Source of the DNA: Zoopage sp. CT-All
Taxonomy: Eukaryota > Zoopagomycota > Zoopagomycetes > Zoopagales > Zoopagaceae
DNA: 21,783 nucleotides
Direction: 5' to 3'
Assembly: GCA_004114245.1 (NCBI GenBank)
Contig: QZWS01000146.1
Coordinates: forward strand, 1-21,783
Position numbers and translations under genes: made by a program. Of this stretch, positions 1-7,654 are shown piece by piece. The notes below the pieces were generated by a model, which saw only the letters and a program-made list of their open reading frames with translations, was not told where the DNA came from and did no database searches. Every line of letters begins with the position of its first letter. Position 1 is the first letter of the stretch.

Positions 1-386
1 GTGGATTATACACACCACTTCAAAACGGAGGGTGGAATGGCAATTTTGGTTGTATAAGAGGACTGATGCCATGTCAACCTCGCATTCCCACCTCCACTGC
101 CGCTGATGGCCTTTTCCATCACGCCTCCATTGCCCAATACTGCGTCGGAGCACGTCTGGATTAATATCGCAAGCTGCATTGATGCCCCGACGCTGCTTTG
201 TATACTAATGCTTTCATAATACTATACTCATAGAAGTACTCTAAAAGGTAGCCAGGATTGCTCCTCTGGAGTAATTACAGCAATATGATGCCTTCTGGCA
301 CTTACTTATTTGAGTTCATCTATGTATTACCAATGTCAGGCCCACGCTGCAACCTCGATATTCGCATAGTGCTTGCCATAAGGTCA
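1..386. other. Intergenic left edge, no gene recognised
   Basis: I see no long reading frame, RNA gene or repeat here. The stretch is moderately A+T-rich with stops in all frames, and ends where the polyadenylation signal of the minus-strand splicing-factor gene begins. It could hold the 3' flank of a gene lying further left, but nothing in it supports one. Confidence 0.5.
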
Positions 387-392
387 TTTATT
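387..392 (-). terminator. AATAAA polyadenylation signal of the CCDC130/Saf4 gene
   Basis: On the minus strand an AATAAA hexamer lies four bases after the TAG stop at 397-399. It is the canonical eukaryotic polyadenylation hexamer in the right orientation. Its closeness to the stop fits the very short untranslated regions elsewhere in the window. Confidence 0.55.
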
Positions 393-396
393 TACA

Positions 397-1467
397 CTAC
401 TGATCCGAACCATCCAAATTGACTCGACCGGAGCCGCTGTTGGCCGTATCTGGCCGCAATCTTGAATGACGCACAAGTTGAACTGCGGAGCTTGTTCGCG
501 GAGATTTGCGCTTTAGGAAGTGATCGATTCGTTTTATGGCAGGCGACACCAGAGTGCAAGGTGGAGCGCATTGATTCGGAGCAAACAGCGGCGCTGTCAA
601 CACCGCATCGCGTCGTAGCTTGGCAGCTACTTTTGCAGGATCTAGCCAATAGGGCAGCATTATAAAGGTTGATCGAGATCAGAGTGTAAGCGAGCACGAT
701 ATAGATAACATCCCGACCCACCATTGAATTCCACGTTGTGGGCAGCGACAGTATCTGCATCTGCCACGGGCAACAAATTCATTCCAAGCGAGAGGCGATT
801 GCGTATCTGGTCATCGGCTTTGCGTTTCGTTGCAATATTTTTTCTATCTTCCTGTGAATGCATGTCACTCTTATTATCAGCTCGACAGAAATACCCTAAA
901 CTTTGATCGAAGCGTCTGTGATCGCGAGTAGGGATCCTCCCATTGCTTGTCGTTCGCAGCCTGGAGCTGAACGAGTCGAGGAACCAGGCTTTGTGCCTTT
1001 TTCAAGTCATTCGTCTCATGCTCCAGCTTGTAGAACGCATTTGTGATCATTTGTTCCGAGTCCGAGGTTTTGGTTCGTTTCACAACCTCTCCTTCATCGG
1101 GAACCCACTCTTCAATCTTGCGCCTAGCGCCTTCCTTGACAACGTACTCGCTGTTCTGCGGATCCGTGTGAATATCAATCCAGCCGCTGCACGCAGGACA
1201 GCGCATGCGAAAGCTGAGCACAGGCGTGGAATAGTACATGCCTATGCGTTTTTTCTCCGCATTGAATCGTACACCGCGGCCGATGTGGCCTGAGCAGTGG
1301 GTGCAGATGACGTTGAACGGCATCTCGAATCGTATGATGAGGATGCCGAGATGCAGCTTGCGGGCGCGCTCCCGAAGATGATGCGTTCCCTGGGCCGCAT
1401 TAATGCCGCCCATAGATGGCTCCCATTCCGGCGGGTAGTACTTGTTGGTGGCCTTGCGTTCGGCCAT
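397..1467 (-). CDS. SAF4: Splicing factor CCDC130/Saf4 (Yju2/Cwf16 family)
   Basis: This is a nuclear spliceosome-associated protein of the CWC16 family, which includes Yju2/CCDC94 and CCDC130/Saf4. I read three exons: 895-1467, 722-851 and 397-641, giving 315 residues. Introns are 43 bases (852-894) and 80 bases (642-721). The second splice creates the run EFNDPAKVAAKLRR, which reads smoothly across the join. The N-terminus MAERKATNKYYPPEW, then RERARKL, RFEMPFN and RFNAEKKR, is the CCDC130 branch signature; Yju2 starts differently. Two CxxC pairs, CTHC and CPAC, about 40 residues apart form the expected zinc site. The middle is helical and charged, ending with the LRSKFR block typical of the family. 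Without splicing the frame stops six codons into intron 1. The gene is divergent from the EF-hand gene, with only 56 bases between start codons. Confidence 0.93.
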
Positions 1468-1497
1468 CTTGGCGTGATGTGCAAGATCGGCTGCAGC

Positions 1498-1505
1498 TAT
1501 AAATA
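1498..1505 (+). promoter_or_regulatory. TATA box (TATAAATA) in a 56-base bidirectional promoter
   Basis: A consensus TATAAATA lies between the divergent SAF4-like (start 1467) and EF-hand (start 1524) genes. It ends 18 bases before the plus-strand ATG. A TATA box normally sits about 30 bases or more upstream of the transcription start. Either the 5' untranslated region is essentially absent, the real start codon is further in, or the box serves the leftward gene, for which it is about 30 bases upstream of the ATG. Confidence 0.45.
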
Positions 1506-1523
1506 GACCGTCTCCTGCATCAC

Positions 1524-2051
1524 ATGCTGTCCAGCACTCGCCTTGGGGAGCTGCGCGATGCCTTTCGCATCCACAGCCGCAGCACGGCGCCTGCGAACCT
1601 GCTGCCAGCGCGCAATATTGTTATAGCGCTGCGGGCGGTGGGCCACAACCCAACCAGCGCCGACATGGCCCGCGTGTTTGCCACACTGCAGCCCCAGGCG
1701 GAGAATAGCAGCCTGCCAGACATTGACTTTGACACGTTCTTGCGAGCGGTGGATGCAACGCGTGACAGCGCTAACCCATCCGTTCGCATCAAGGAGTATG
1801 GCGAGGACGAGGCGGTGGTGCGTGCCGAGACGCAGGCAAAGGTTGCCGGCTTCGTGCAGGCATTTCGATTATTCGATCCGGAGGCGACAGGACGCATGCC
1901 CGAGCTGGAGCTGCGCCATTTGATGACCCGCATTGGCGACGCCATGTCGGAGGAGGAGTATGCGGAAAGCATGCTGCGCAACGGACACGGACTAGTTGAG
2001 GACGGCATGGTGCAGTATGAAGAGTTTATACGGCGAATGATGTGGCACTAG
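1524..2051 (+). CDS. EF-hand protein resembling myosin essential light chain (Cdc4/Mlc1 type)
   Basis: This is a single-exon gene of 175 residues. Four EF-hand-like segments of the calmodulin superfamily are visible, mostly with loops degenerate for calcium. The best preserved loop is residues 118-129 (DPEATGRMPELE), with an acidic residue at the last position. The flanks favour an essential myosin light chain: LRAVGHNPTSADM after the first hand and a fourth hand ending VEDGMVQYEEF both resemble fission-yeast Cdc4. Such chains bind the IQ motif of type II or V myosin and act in cytokinesis or transport. A charged insertion of about 25 residues (82-106) separates the two lobes, which is longer than usual. 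The gene converges on eL31, with 26 bases between stops. Calmodulin itself is excluded because it is 149 residues with four intact loops. A centrin or Cam2-like protein remains possible. Confidence 0.75.
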   Translation: MLSSTRLGELRDAFRIHSRSTAPANLLPARNIVIALRAVGHNPTSADMARVFATLQPQAENSSLPDIDFDTFLRAVDATRDSANPSVRIKEYGEDEAVVRAETQAKVAGFVQAFRLFDPEATGRMPELELRHLMTRIGDAMSEEEYAESMLRNGHGLVEDGMVQYEEFIRRMMWH

Positions 2052-2077
2052 GACGATTGCATTGCATGCATTGGCGC

Positions 2078-2464
2078 CTAGTCCTCGACCACCTGTGTTT
2101 GAAGGCCCTTGAAGCCGGTGACGGCGACAAAGGTAACATGGGTGTACAGCTTCTCCTTGGCGCCCTCCTCGTCGTTGCGCTTGCGCGACAGCCTCAGGCG
2201 CATGCGGCGCGGCACATTCCGGATTCCGCGGCCCCACACTGCCTCGTTCAGTTTGGTGTCGATGCGCACATCCTGCGTGTTCATGTGCTTGCGCGCGAAC
2301 GAGACAATGGCCTTGATCGCCTGAGGGGCGCGCTCCTTAAAGCCACGGCCATGGATGTGGCGGTGCAGGTGGATGGTGTGCTCGCGCGAGACGACGTCGG
2401 ACAGCGTCGAGCGCTGGCGTGTGCCGCTCTTCAGCGTCTTCTTGGACTTGGTGGAGATGGCCAT
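2078..2464 (-). CDS. RPL31: 60S ribosomal protein eL31
   Basis: An intronless 128-residue protein, the full length for this family. It belongs to the large ribosomal subunit near the peptide exit tunnel. Recognition rests on family-typical runs: [24 protein letters not shown] near the N-terminus begins with the usual REYTI-like segment, followed by [20 protein letters not shown] and [12 protein letters not shown], all in order and without gaps. The protein is strongly basic. The ATG at 2462-2464 is the only sensible start. CK2 alpha lies upstream on the same strand, with 91 bases between that gene's stop and this start, so the promoter must be very small. Lack of an intron is worth noting because ribosomal protein genes in many fungi carry one. 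Confidence 0.96.
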   Translation of the reverse strand: MAISTKSKKTLKSGTRQRSTLSDVVSREHTIHLHRHIHGRGFKERAPQAIKAIVSFARKHMNTQDVRIDTKLNEAVWGRGIRNVPRRMRLRLSRKRNDEEGAKEKLYTHVTFVAVTGFKGLQTQVVED

Positions 2465-2555
2465 CGTCGCGGTGATGCGGGATGCTGGTGGGCGAAAAGA
2501 TCGAAACAGAAGGCCGCGGCCAGTCTACACACGAAACCCCCGGCAGTCTGCATTC

Positions 2556-3729
2556 CTACTGCTGCATGACCTCGCTACTCTCCGCCGCCCCGTCCGCCGC
2601 CGCCCGCTCTTTCTCTGCCCAGTATTCGCGGATCGGCACGAAATAGTCGTGCTGCATCGCCTCCTGCGCAGTCCAGCGCTCCTGGTGGTCGTACTTGAGC
2701 AGCCCGTCAAGGAAGCCCAGCGCTTGCTCGTGGCACAGCGCCGCGGCCGTGGACGGCTCGGCCGGAATAAATTTGGACCACGGGCGGCGCGGATAGCGCC
2801 CAAGAATGCCGTCGTAGTGCGAGTCAAGCTCCAGGTCGTACTTCTCCAGGTACGTAAATAAATCGTCCGTGCCCAATACCTTGGCAATCTTCACCAGCTG
2901 ATCGTAATTGTCGTGGCCATGGAAGAACGGCTCCTTCTTGAACAGCAGCGCCGCGAGCATGCACCCCAGCGACCACATGTCCAGTGCGTAATCATACTCT
3001 TGGAAATCGACCAGCAGCTCTGGCCCCTTGAAGTAGCGCGATGCCACACGCACGTTGTACTCGGTGGTTGCATGGTAGAACTCCGCCAGGCCCCAGTCGA
3101 TCAGCCGGACCTTGCGCCGCTCATGATCGATCATCACGTTGTGGGGCTTCACGTCGCGGTGCATGATGCCGCGCGAGTGGCAGAATTCGAGTGCACGCAA
3201 GATTTCGTACATGTAATAGCGAATGTCAAAGTCCGTAAACTTGGGATACAGCACTTTGAAGTCTTGGTTGTTGACGTACTCGAATATCAGCGACGGCGTC
3301 TTGGACTGGACGGAAATGGTCAGTCAATCGTACGCCACCCGCACCATGCCCTACCTGAGGATCCCGAGTGCAGTCCAGCAGGGAGATAATGTTTGGACCG
3401 CCGCTGAGGTTCTGTAAAATCTTGATTTCGCGCTTAATCTTCTTCTTCTTGACCGGCTTGAGCACCTTGATAACGCAGCGCTGGCCGACGCCGCCCGTAT
3501 TTGCAACATTCGGCGTCATCTGGATGCCCTCAAACACTTCCGAGTATTTGCCGCGGCCAAGTTTGCGCACAACCTCGTACGGCTCGGGCGATCTGCAAGT
3601 GATGAGCTGGTGCGGAGGGAGGGGCATGGCAGCGACATACGACCATGCAACGTTGAGATTGTCATAGTCCCAATAATCCTTTGGCATCTTCTCGTTGACG
3701 TCGGCGTATACGCGCGCAATGCTGGACAT
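2556..3729 (-). CDS. CKA1: Casein kinase 2 catalytic subunit (alpha)
   Basis: This is a constitutively active Ser/Thr kinase of nucleus and cytoplasm that phosphorylates acidic sites. Three exons, 3641-3729, 3355-3592 and 2556-3305, give 358 residues; introns are 48 and 49 bases (3593-3640, 3306-3354). Starting at [14 protein letters not shown] matches the usual CK2 alpha N-terminus. The glycine loop GRGKYSEV begins at residue 42, the ATP lysine is K72 in CVIK, and the basic cluster KKKKIKR follows at 78-84. The catalytic HRD is 158-160, and 179-181 is DWG, the CK2 form of the usual DFG. The second splice restores SLIFEYVNN. An in-frame ATG at 3876 would add 49 residues that look like a mitochondrial presequence; I kept the conserved start. 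The C-terminus is short and acidic. CK2 beta is not in the window. Confidence 0.96.
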
Positions 3730-4382
3730 GGCTAGGCCGCGACGGTGGGATGCGCGGAGGTCTCGTTCGGCTGTTCTGATGGCGAAAAAGCCGGAGCGCC
3801 CACCACTGGACAGCAGCCGCGGCACCGCCATCGCGGCGGCTCTCGGCAACGCGACGATCCGACGCATGGACGCCATTTCAGGGCGCGGCCTGGTTCAAAA
3901 GAGTGTTCAAGAGTTGTTAGATTGTGTTTGGAATCTCCCTCGGCGCCCTTCCTCGTTGCCCGCCCCCGTGCCGATGGGTGCCTAGAGTGGCCAGACCTAG
4001 TAATTTCGTATGTCTAACAGATTGTTATGGGTGGTGGTGGGAAGGTGCTAGTGGGATGAGGATGCTGTGAGTCTCAACACTAGTTGCTGATGATGATGTC
4101 AGTATTATCATTTATGGGCATATTTGAATGGTCCAAATACAGGTTTGGGATTGGTATGGAGATTGTGTATTATGCTATTTGTTTCTGGCAGTACCTATTT
4201 TGTATGCACTGCAGGCTATTTAACTTTGGCTATGACTATTGTATGTGCATGATTTGTTGCCAGTATATTATTCATTTTGAAGATAAATCTTGTTTCATCA
4301 ATGATGAATAGTAGTTGCTATTAATGCTTCATTGCTCTCAGATGCTAATATGATGCAGTGGAGAATTATGTTATAATATAAA

Positions 4383-4417
4383 AGCCTGAACTGTTAAAGC
4401 AAATGGCTATTCAGGCT
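4383..4417. repeat. Inverted repeat, AGCCTGAA / TTCAGGCT arms
   Basis: Two perfect 8-base arms (4383-4390 and 4410-4417) flank a 19-base loop and could form a hairpin. They lie about 75 bases past the end of the tRNA-Ala gene in its reading direction. No role is evident; chance is possible in A+T-rich DNA. Confidence 0.4.
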
Positions 4418-4492
4418 GTATATACAGAAGCCACCTTAGTGATACAAAAACATTGCCCATTAAGCACTGTTGCCAACGAACTTGTATAAAGG

Positions 4493-4496
4493 AAAA
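4493..4496 (-). terminator. RNA polymerase III terminator of tRNA-Ala
   Basis: On the minus strand a TTTT run follows the tRNA 3' end after seven bases, the standard pol III stop signal and spacing. Confidence 0.75.
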
Positions 4497-4503
4497 TCCT
4501 CGT

Positions 4504-4575
4504 GGAGAATGGGGGCATCGATCCCCCTACCTCTCGCATGCTAAGCGAGCGCTCTACCATCTGAGCTAATTCCCC
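4504..4575 (-). tRNA. tRNA-Ala, anticodon AGC, no intron
   Basis: A complete cloverleaf of 72 bases folds on the minus strand. The acceptor stem is GGGGAAT with ATTCTCC (one G-U pair), the D arm is GCTC/GAGC, and the anticodon stem is CTCGC/GCGAG around a TTAGCAT loop with AGC at its centre. The T stem is GGGGG/CCCCC around ATCGATG, with A at position 54 as in eukaryotic alanine tRNAs. AGC is read as IGC after A34 deamination. The internal A and B boxes lie within the D and T arms, so no upstream promoter is needed. CCA is not encoded, as expected in eukaryotes. This marks the window as eukaryotic nuclear DNA. Confidence 0.97.
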
Positions 4576-4650
4576 TTAATTGAACAGTGAAGGTGAAAAT
4601 AAATCTATATTTTTCTAGAAAAATCGCTTAAAAATTGAACTTTCTGCGCT

Positions 4651-4667
4651 GCGGATCGCCCTGGACT
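4651..4667 (+). repeat. Partial upstream copy of the 66-base repeat core
   Basis: The 17 bases here match 4844-4860 with a single difference (C for T). They span the end of one repeat unit and the start of the next (GCGGAT, then CGCCCTGGACT). After this the match fades, so this is a fragment or an older, decayed copy of the repeat listed next. Confidence 0.6.
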
Positions 4668-4784
4668 GGTGGTGTGAAGTCAGTGGATACGGACAATGGC
4701 GCCACGGCTTCTCTCGATGCTGCCCTTATCTCACAACAAACTTTCAGGCTTTGAACCATTCCAAATATTTGGACAACACACCTC

Positions 4785-4912
4785 GCCCTGGACTTAAATA
4801 GCCAGATCAGCCTTGTGTGTTGTCACAATATAGCTTTAAAAATGCGGATTGCCCTGGACTTAGTGGCCAGATCAGCCTTGTATAGTATCATATATTAGTT
4901 TAAAAAGCAGAT
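4785..4912 (+). repeat. Direct tandem repeat, two units of about 66 bases
   Basis: Unit one (4785-4850) and unit two (4851-4912) both start GCCCTGGACTTA, continue through GCCAGATCAGCCTTGT, and end in an A+T-rich part with a TTTAAAAA run. The core is nearly identical while the A+T-rich half has diverged. The pair ends about 100 bases before the ATG of the nuclease-like gene, so it may be part of that gene's promoter or the footprint of a mobile element. I found no target-site duplication or terminal inverted repeat. Confidence 0.75.
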
Positions 4913-5015
4913 CACTGCATTGATCAATGCAGTACCATTGTGGCTTGAATTTGACCACATCTGCACACACAAACTTCAGCTCATCCCTTCGCCTCATTGC
5001 TTGAAACCACGCACT

Positions 5016-5810
5016 ATGCAGGACCCCGACTACAGACCGCCGGGAGACAAAGACGAGATATGGGGTATGACCTCCAAGTGGAGACCCGTCCAGTTAGAGA
5101 TCCTCCGAGCAGAGTTCGTGAATGTGGTCGAGATGTTCGCCGAGGGACAACCGCTAGCACTATCCCCAGGCTCTAGCTGGATCGAACTGGCCGAGGTCGA
5201 AGATGTATGGAATCCTCCTGAAAACCTGCCGTGGCTCTCCAGGATCTTCTTGAACAGGCTGGCGCAGCTTCGATCTTTCGGAGACGTGCCCTCTGTGAGC
5301 ATGATTACCCACGATCTGCTTACCTACTCTGGATACGAAGGCGGCTTGTTACAGCTCCATTCAAGACCGCAATTGAAGATTGAGTGGGGAGAATACAAGA
5401 TCAGCTCAGAGGCAGACTTTGCTGTGTACTCTGATTGCTCCGGATCTGGGCCCTACTTCGTCGTTGTCGAAGACAAGGCAAAGCTTGGCGAATTGCGGCG
5501 CAAGACTGAATGCCAGCTTTACGGCGAGATGCTTGTGGCCGCCATGCACAGGTATCAGTTGGCCAGTGCGAGCGTGCTCGTGTACGGCATGCTGGTGATG
5601 GGTCCATCGGTGCGGTTCTACAGAGTCGACTTCCCGGAAGTGTATCTCAGAGATATCGAGGCAGGCAGTAGACCCTTTGACCCAGTGTCTGTGAAGAGAT
5701 ACCCGTCTGGATCTGTGCGCCCAATGTCCCTCCTTGTAAAGGCAGAGAGGGCGAGAGTGGTAAGAACGTTACTGATGATCCGCTACCAAGTGGAGTCTAC
5801 GCTGACGTAG
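5016..5810 (+). CDS. PD-(D/E)XK nuclease-like protein of unknown function
   Basis: A 264-residue protein that I do not recognise by name. Residues 130-171 carry the layout of the PD-(D/E)XK nuclease fold: SEADF (acidic E132 and D134), a short hydrophilic loop, a hydrophobic beta strand running into EDK (152-154), then an alpha helix beginning QLYGEM (167-172). This fits a metal-dependent nuclease core of the restriction-endonuclease type, with strand-turn-strand-helix order. The N-terminal 120 residues have no familiar motif; LPWLSRIFLNRLAQ looks helical. The open frame extends upstream to 4920, but only through a TTG codon; the first ATG is 5016. There is no signal peptide or membrane segment. 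It sits alone between a tRNA with repeats and a long gene-poor stretch, so it looks like an accessory or lineage-specific gene. Nuclease activity is inferred only from the motif. Confidence 0.65.
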   Translation: MQDPDYRPPGDKDEIWGMTSKWRPVQLEILRAEFVNVVEMFAEGQPLALSPGSSWIELAEVEDVWNPPENLPWLSRIFLNRLAQLRSFGDVPSVSMITHDLLTYSGYEGGLLQLHSRPQLKIEWGEYKISSEADFAVYSDCSGSGPYFVVVEDKAKLGELRRKTECQLYGEMLVAAMHRYQLASASVLVYGMLVMGPSVRFYRVDFPEVYLRDIEAGSRPFDPVSVKRYPSGSVRPMSLLVKAERARVVRTLLMIRYQVESTLT

Positions 5811-6497
5811 TAGCCGGACTAGCAATGCGTCAAGCTCTAATACGAGAGACAAGCCTCCTCCTTGCACGTTGCCTCTGTGGCCTGAACCATCTTGCTCATG
5901 TGAATAAACCTCGCTCTGTGCATTAAAACATGTTTAAAACAATCAATCGCAGACCTCTACCCACTATCATGCTTACACCATTTTTGTACTATTACATGGT
6001 AGCTGTGTCACACCACACCCTTGCTTGATCCAGCATTGTGAACAACCATGTGGCCCATGGTCTACTGTGTTCTCATGTATTGTCGCGCTGGGCTGCTTAT
6101 GGAGTTCAACTCGCTCACCCCAAAACCTGGCTGTCCATTGATGGAATATTGCATTCTCCTGCCTTTATATTCGTGTGTTTCCCCCGCCACCTCTCCGCCT
6201 CTCTCTCTTCCCCAAACTTCTTGCACAGCTGACTACTAGTCCGTGCCTCCTCTCACCATCTGGTGCCTGTGTGTGTGTGTGAGCCTCTGCTGCTGCCTGG
6301 CCGTCCCATAGTGGCAACCCGCTTGGTAGGACAATTTAGTGTGTCTGGTATTCTAGAGTCTAATATGCACAACTGCTATGCAGTACATGTTTGTTTGAAT
6401 TAGCATTTTGTTGTCCCTCTGAACTTGGGCACAACAACACATGTTTATGGGTTCATACTAATATTCACCACCAATGTTCAACACTGCTAATTGACCT

Positions 6498-6535
6498 GCA
6501 GACCCCTCATCCCTCCCGCAGACCTCATCCCTCCC
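6498..6535 (+). repeat. Tandem duplication, 20 + 18 bases
   Basis: Two adjacent copies of GCAGACC(CC)TCATCCCTCCC: the first copy is 6498-6517, the second 6518-6535 and lacks two C residues. It is a simple local duplication directly before the palindrome at 6538. Confidence 0.7.
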
Positions 6536-6537
6536 GC

Positions 6538-6557
6538 CAACATGTGAGCACATGTTG
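6538..6557. promoter_or_regulatory. 20-base palindrome, candidate protein-binding site
   Basis: CAACATGTG, then AG, then CACATGTTG: two perfect 9-base arms with a 2-base centre, containing the E-box-like CACATG on both strands. It lies about 260 bases before the zinc-finger gene. Related CACATGTT occurs once more about 100 bases upstream (near 6437). A dimeric regulator site is possible, but no binding protein can be named. Confidence 0.35.
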
Positions 6558-6799
6558 ACATCCAGGCCTGTGCGAAGCAAAGACGTCACTGCATTGAAGG
6601 CTTCCTAGCATCAACATTACACATAGAGTACCAAAATCAACTATTTTAATACACCCTTCTACACCTCCACTAGCATACCAAGTTAGTGGCCGCATTTGCC
6701 GTCTGCATATCTCCGGCGGATGCTGTTCCATTCGCGCGTCTCCTCGCGTCTCCTCGTGGCGCTGCAGCAGCGCTATTTTGGCTAGCCATCCCAAAACGG

Positions 6800-7297
6800 A
6801 TGCGCGATTTTCGCCGTGCCTCCTCCATGCCATCGCCTCCTGCCGCCCTCCCCATCCCTCCGCCGGGCCATGGCCTGGCGTTGCTAGCGTGCGCCGCCGA
6901 AGCTGCCCTAACGCCTGCGCGGCTGCCGTCGTTTGCCGAGCTGATGACGCAGCTTTCGTCGTGCGAGGCCCGAACTGCGCCTTGGCCGTCGACGCCTCCC
7001 TCCCCTCCGCTGTCATCCACTCGGTCGAGTGACTCTCCGCCTCCGGACTGCAGCAGCGGCGCATCATACATCTTTGTCGACTCCTCTCGCTCGGTGGCGC
7101 TTCGGCAGACATTGCAACCTCGGCGACGAGCACGGCGCCCCCCCGACGCCATTCATCGGTCATTCGTCTGTCCGCACTCCGACTGCGACAAGGCCTACGG
7201 CACCCTGGCGCACCTTAACAAGCACCGCGAGCTGTTGCGCCACGGAGCTCGTCTTTCGCGCGCAGACTACATGCAGACGGTGAAAGGGAGAGCCTAG
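6800..7297 (+). CDS. Small C2H2 zinc-finger protein, probable transcription factor
   Basis: A 165-residue protein from the first ATG in frame; the frame is open further left only via GTG. A single C2H2 finger lies at residues 123-150: FVCPHSDCDKAYGTLAHL then NKHRELLRHG, with C-x4-C-x12-H-x5-H spacing. KAYGTLAHLN is characteristic of a group of fungal C2H2 regulators. The preceding segment is rich in Pro and Ser, has an LPSFAEL motif of the sort seen in fungal activators, and has an Arg-rich patch (RRRARRP) just before the finger that could serve as a nuclear signal. A single finger usually needs partner residues or a second finger to bind DNA, and the protein ends only 15 residues after it, so it may be shortened relative to its relatives. 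Target genes are unknown. Confidence 0.7.
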   Translation: MRDFRRASSMPSPPAALPIPPPGHGLALLACAAEAALTPARLPSFAELMTQLSSCEARTAPWPSTPPSPPLSSTRSSDSPPPDCSSGASYIFVDSSRSVALRQTLQPRRRARRPPDAIHRSFVCPHSDCDKAYGTLAHLNKHRELLRHGARLSRADYMQTVKGRA

Positions 7298-7654
7298 CGC
7301 CGGCCGATGCTTGTGTACTTGTACAGTATCATTCTTGTTATCAGTGCAATATCATTTCTGTTATCACTACAGCATAGAGTTATTCTTGATGCTTAGAAGG
7401 GTGCTGTGTCTCGCAAGTGTCTCGCATGCGTCTCACACGCGTCCGCATTGTCCTATAGGCCGCCGCCAAGGCATTCTCCGGACCAACGACGCGGACCATG
7501 TCCCTATGTGACACCCTGTGCGTTGAGTGGCCAGGGAACCGGAGCGCCGAAGCGCCAGACCGCCAGAGCACCATCCGCCTAGTCTCAGCGTCACCCAGCA
7601 CCACACCACACGTCACTCAACAAAAAAACTATCGTTGTTGTTCCCCATCGCGCC
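7298..7654. other. Intergenic region before DBP9
   Basis: Holds the 3' flank of the zinc-finger gene and the promoter of DBP9. A diverged tandem duplication is at 7325-7371. The last 40 bases before the DBP9 start are an A-rich then pyrimidine-rich leader (CAACAAAAAAAC then TTGTTGTTCCCC), typical of a fungal 5' untranslated region. I see no gene, although both strands have chance open frames because of the G+C content. Confidence 0.5.
7325..7371 (+). repeat. Diverged tandem duplication of about 23 bases
   Basis: Unit one (7325-7348) and unit two (7349-7371) share TATCATT-CTGTTATCA with a few substitutions and a one-base length difference. It sits 28 bases after the zinc-finger stop and may simply be 3' untranslated sequence. 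Confidence 0.5.

Larger units (their letters stand above)
3877..4503. other. A+T-rich intergenic region between CK2 alpha and tRNA-Ala
   Basis: Composition changes sharply near 3985 from G+C-rich to A+T-rich. The first 110 bases are probably CK2 promoter. A 75-codon open frame at 4084-4311 (+) begins with TTG, encodes a Phe/Tyr/Met/Cys-rich string without recognisable features, and is most likely chance. The stretch just before the tRNA terminator includes an 8-base inverted repeat, listed separately. I see no gene. Confidence 0.5.
5811..6799. other. Gene-poor region of about 1 kb
   Basis: No convincing gene. Short open frames around 6038-6239 overlap each other, have no recognisable features and are probably chance. 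Simple-sequence items are a (TG)7 run at 6268-6281, C/T-rich tracts near 6185-6260, a tandem duplication at 6498-6535 and a 20-base palindrome at 6538-6557. The last 100 bases become G+C-rich and the downstream zinc-finger frame is open from 6686, but only from a GTG codon. An unseen upstream exon of that gene is possible. Confidence 0.5.

Noticed and set aside
4084..4311. Hydrophobic 75-codon plus-strand frame
   Set aside because: Starts with TTG, is A+T-driven in composition and has no regular membrane-segment pattern or neighbouring signals.
4504..4912. Solo LTR or transposon end next to the tRNA
   Set aside because: I looked for TG...CA ends, target duplications and matching terminal inverted repeats around the repeats and found none; only tandem duplication is supported.
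6525..7163. Minus-strand open frames opposite the zinc-finger gene
   Set aside because: No recognisable features; the plus strand carries a proper C2H2 finger, so these are shadows.
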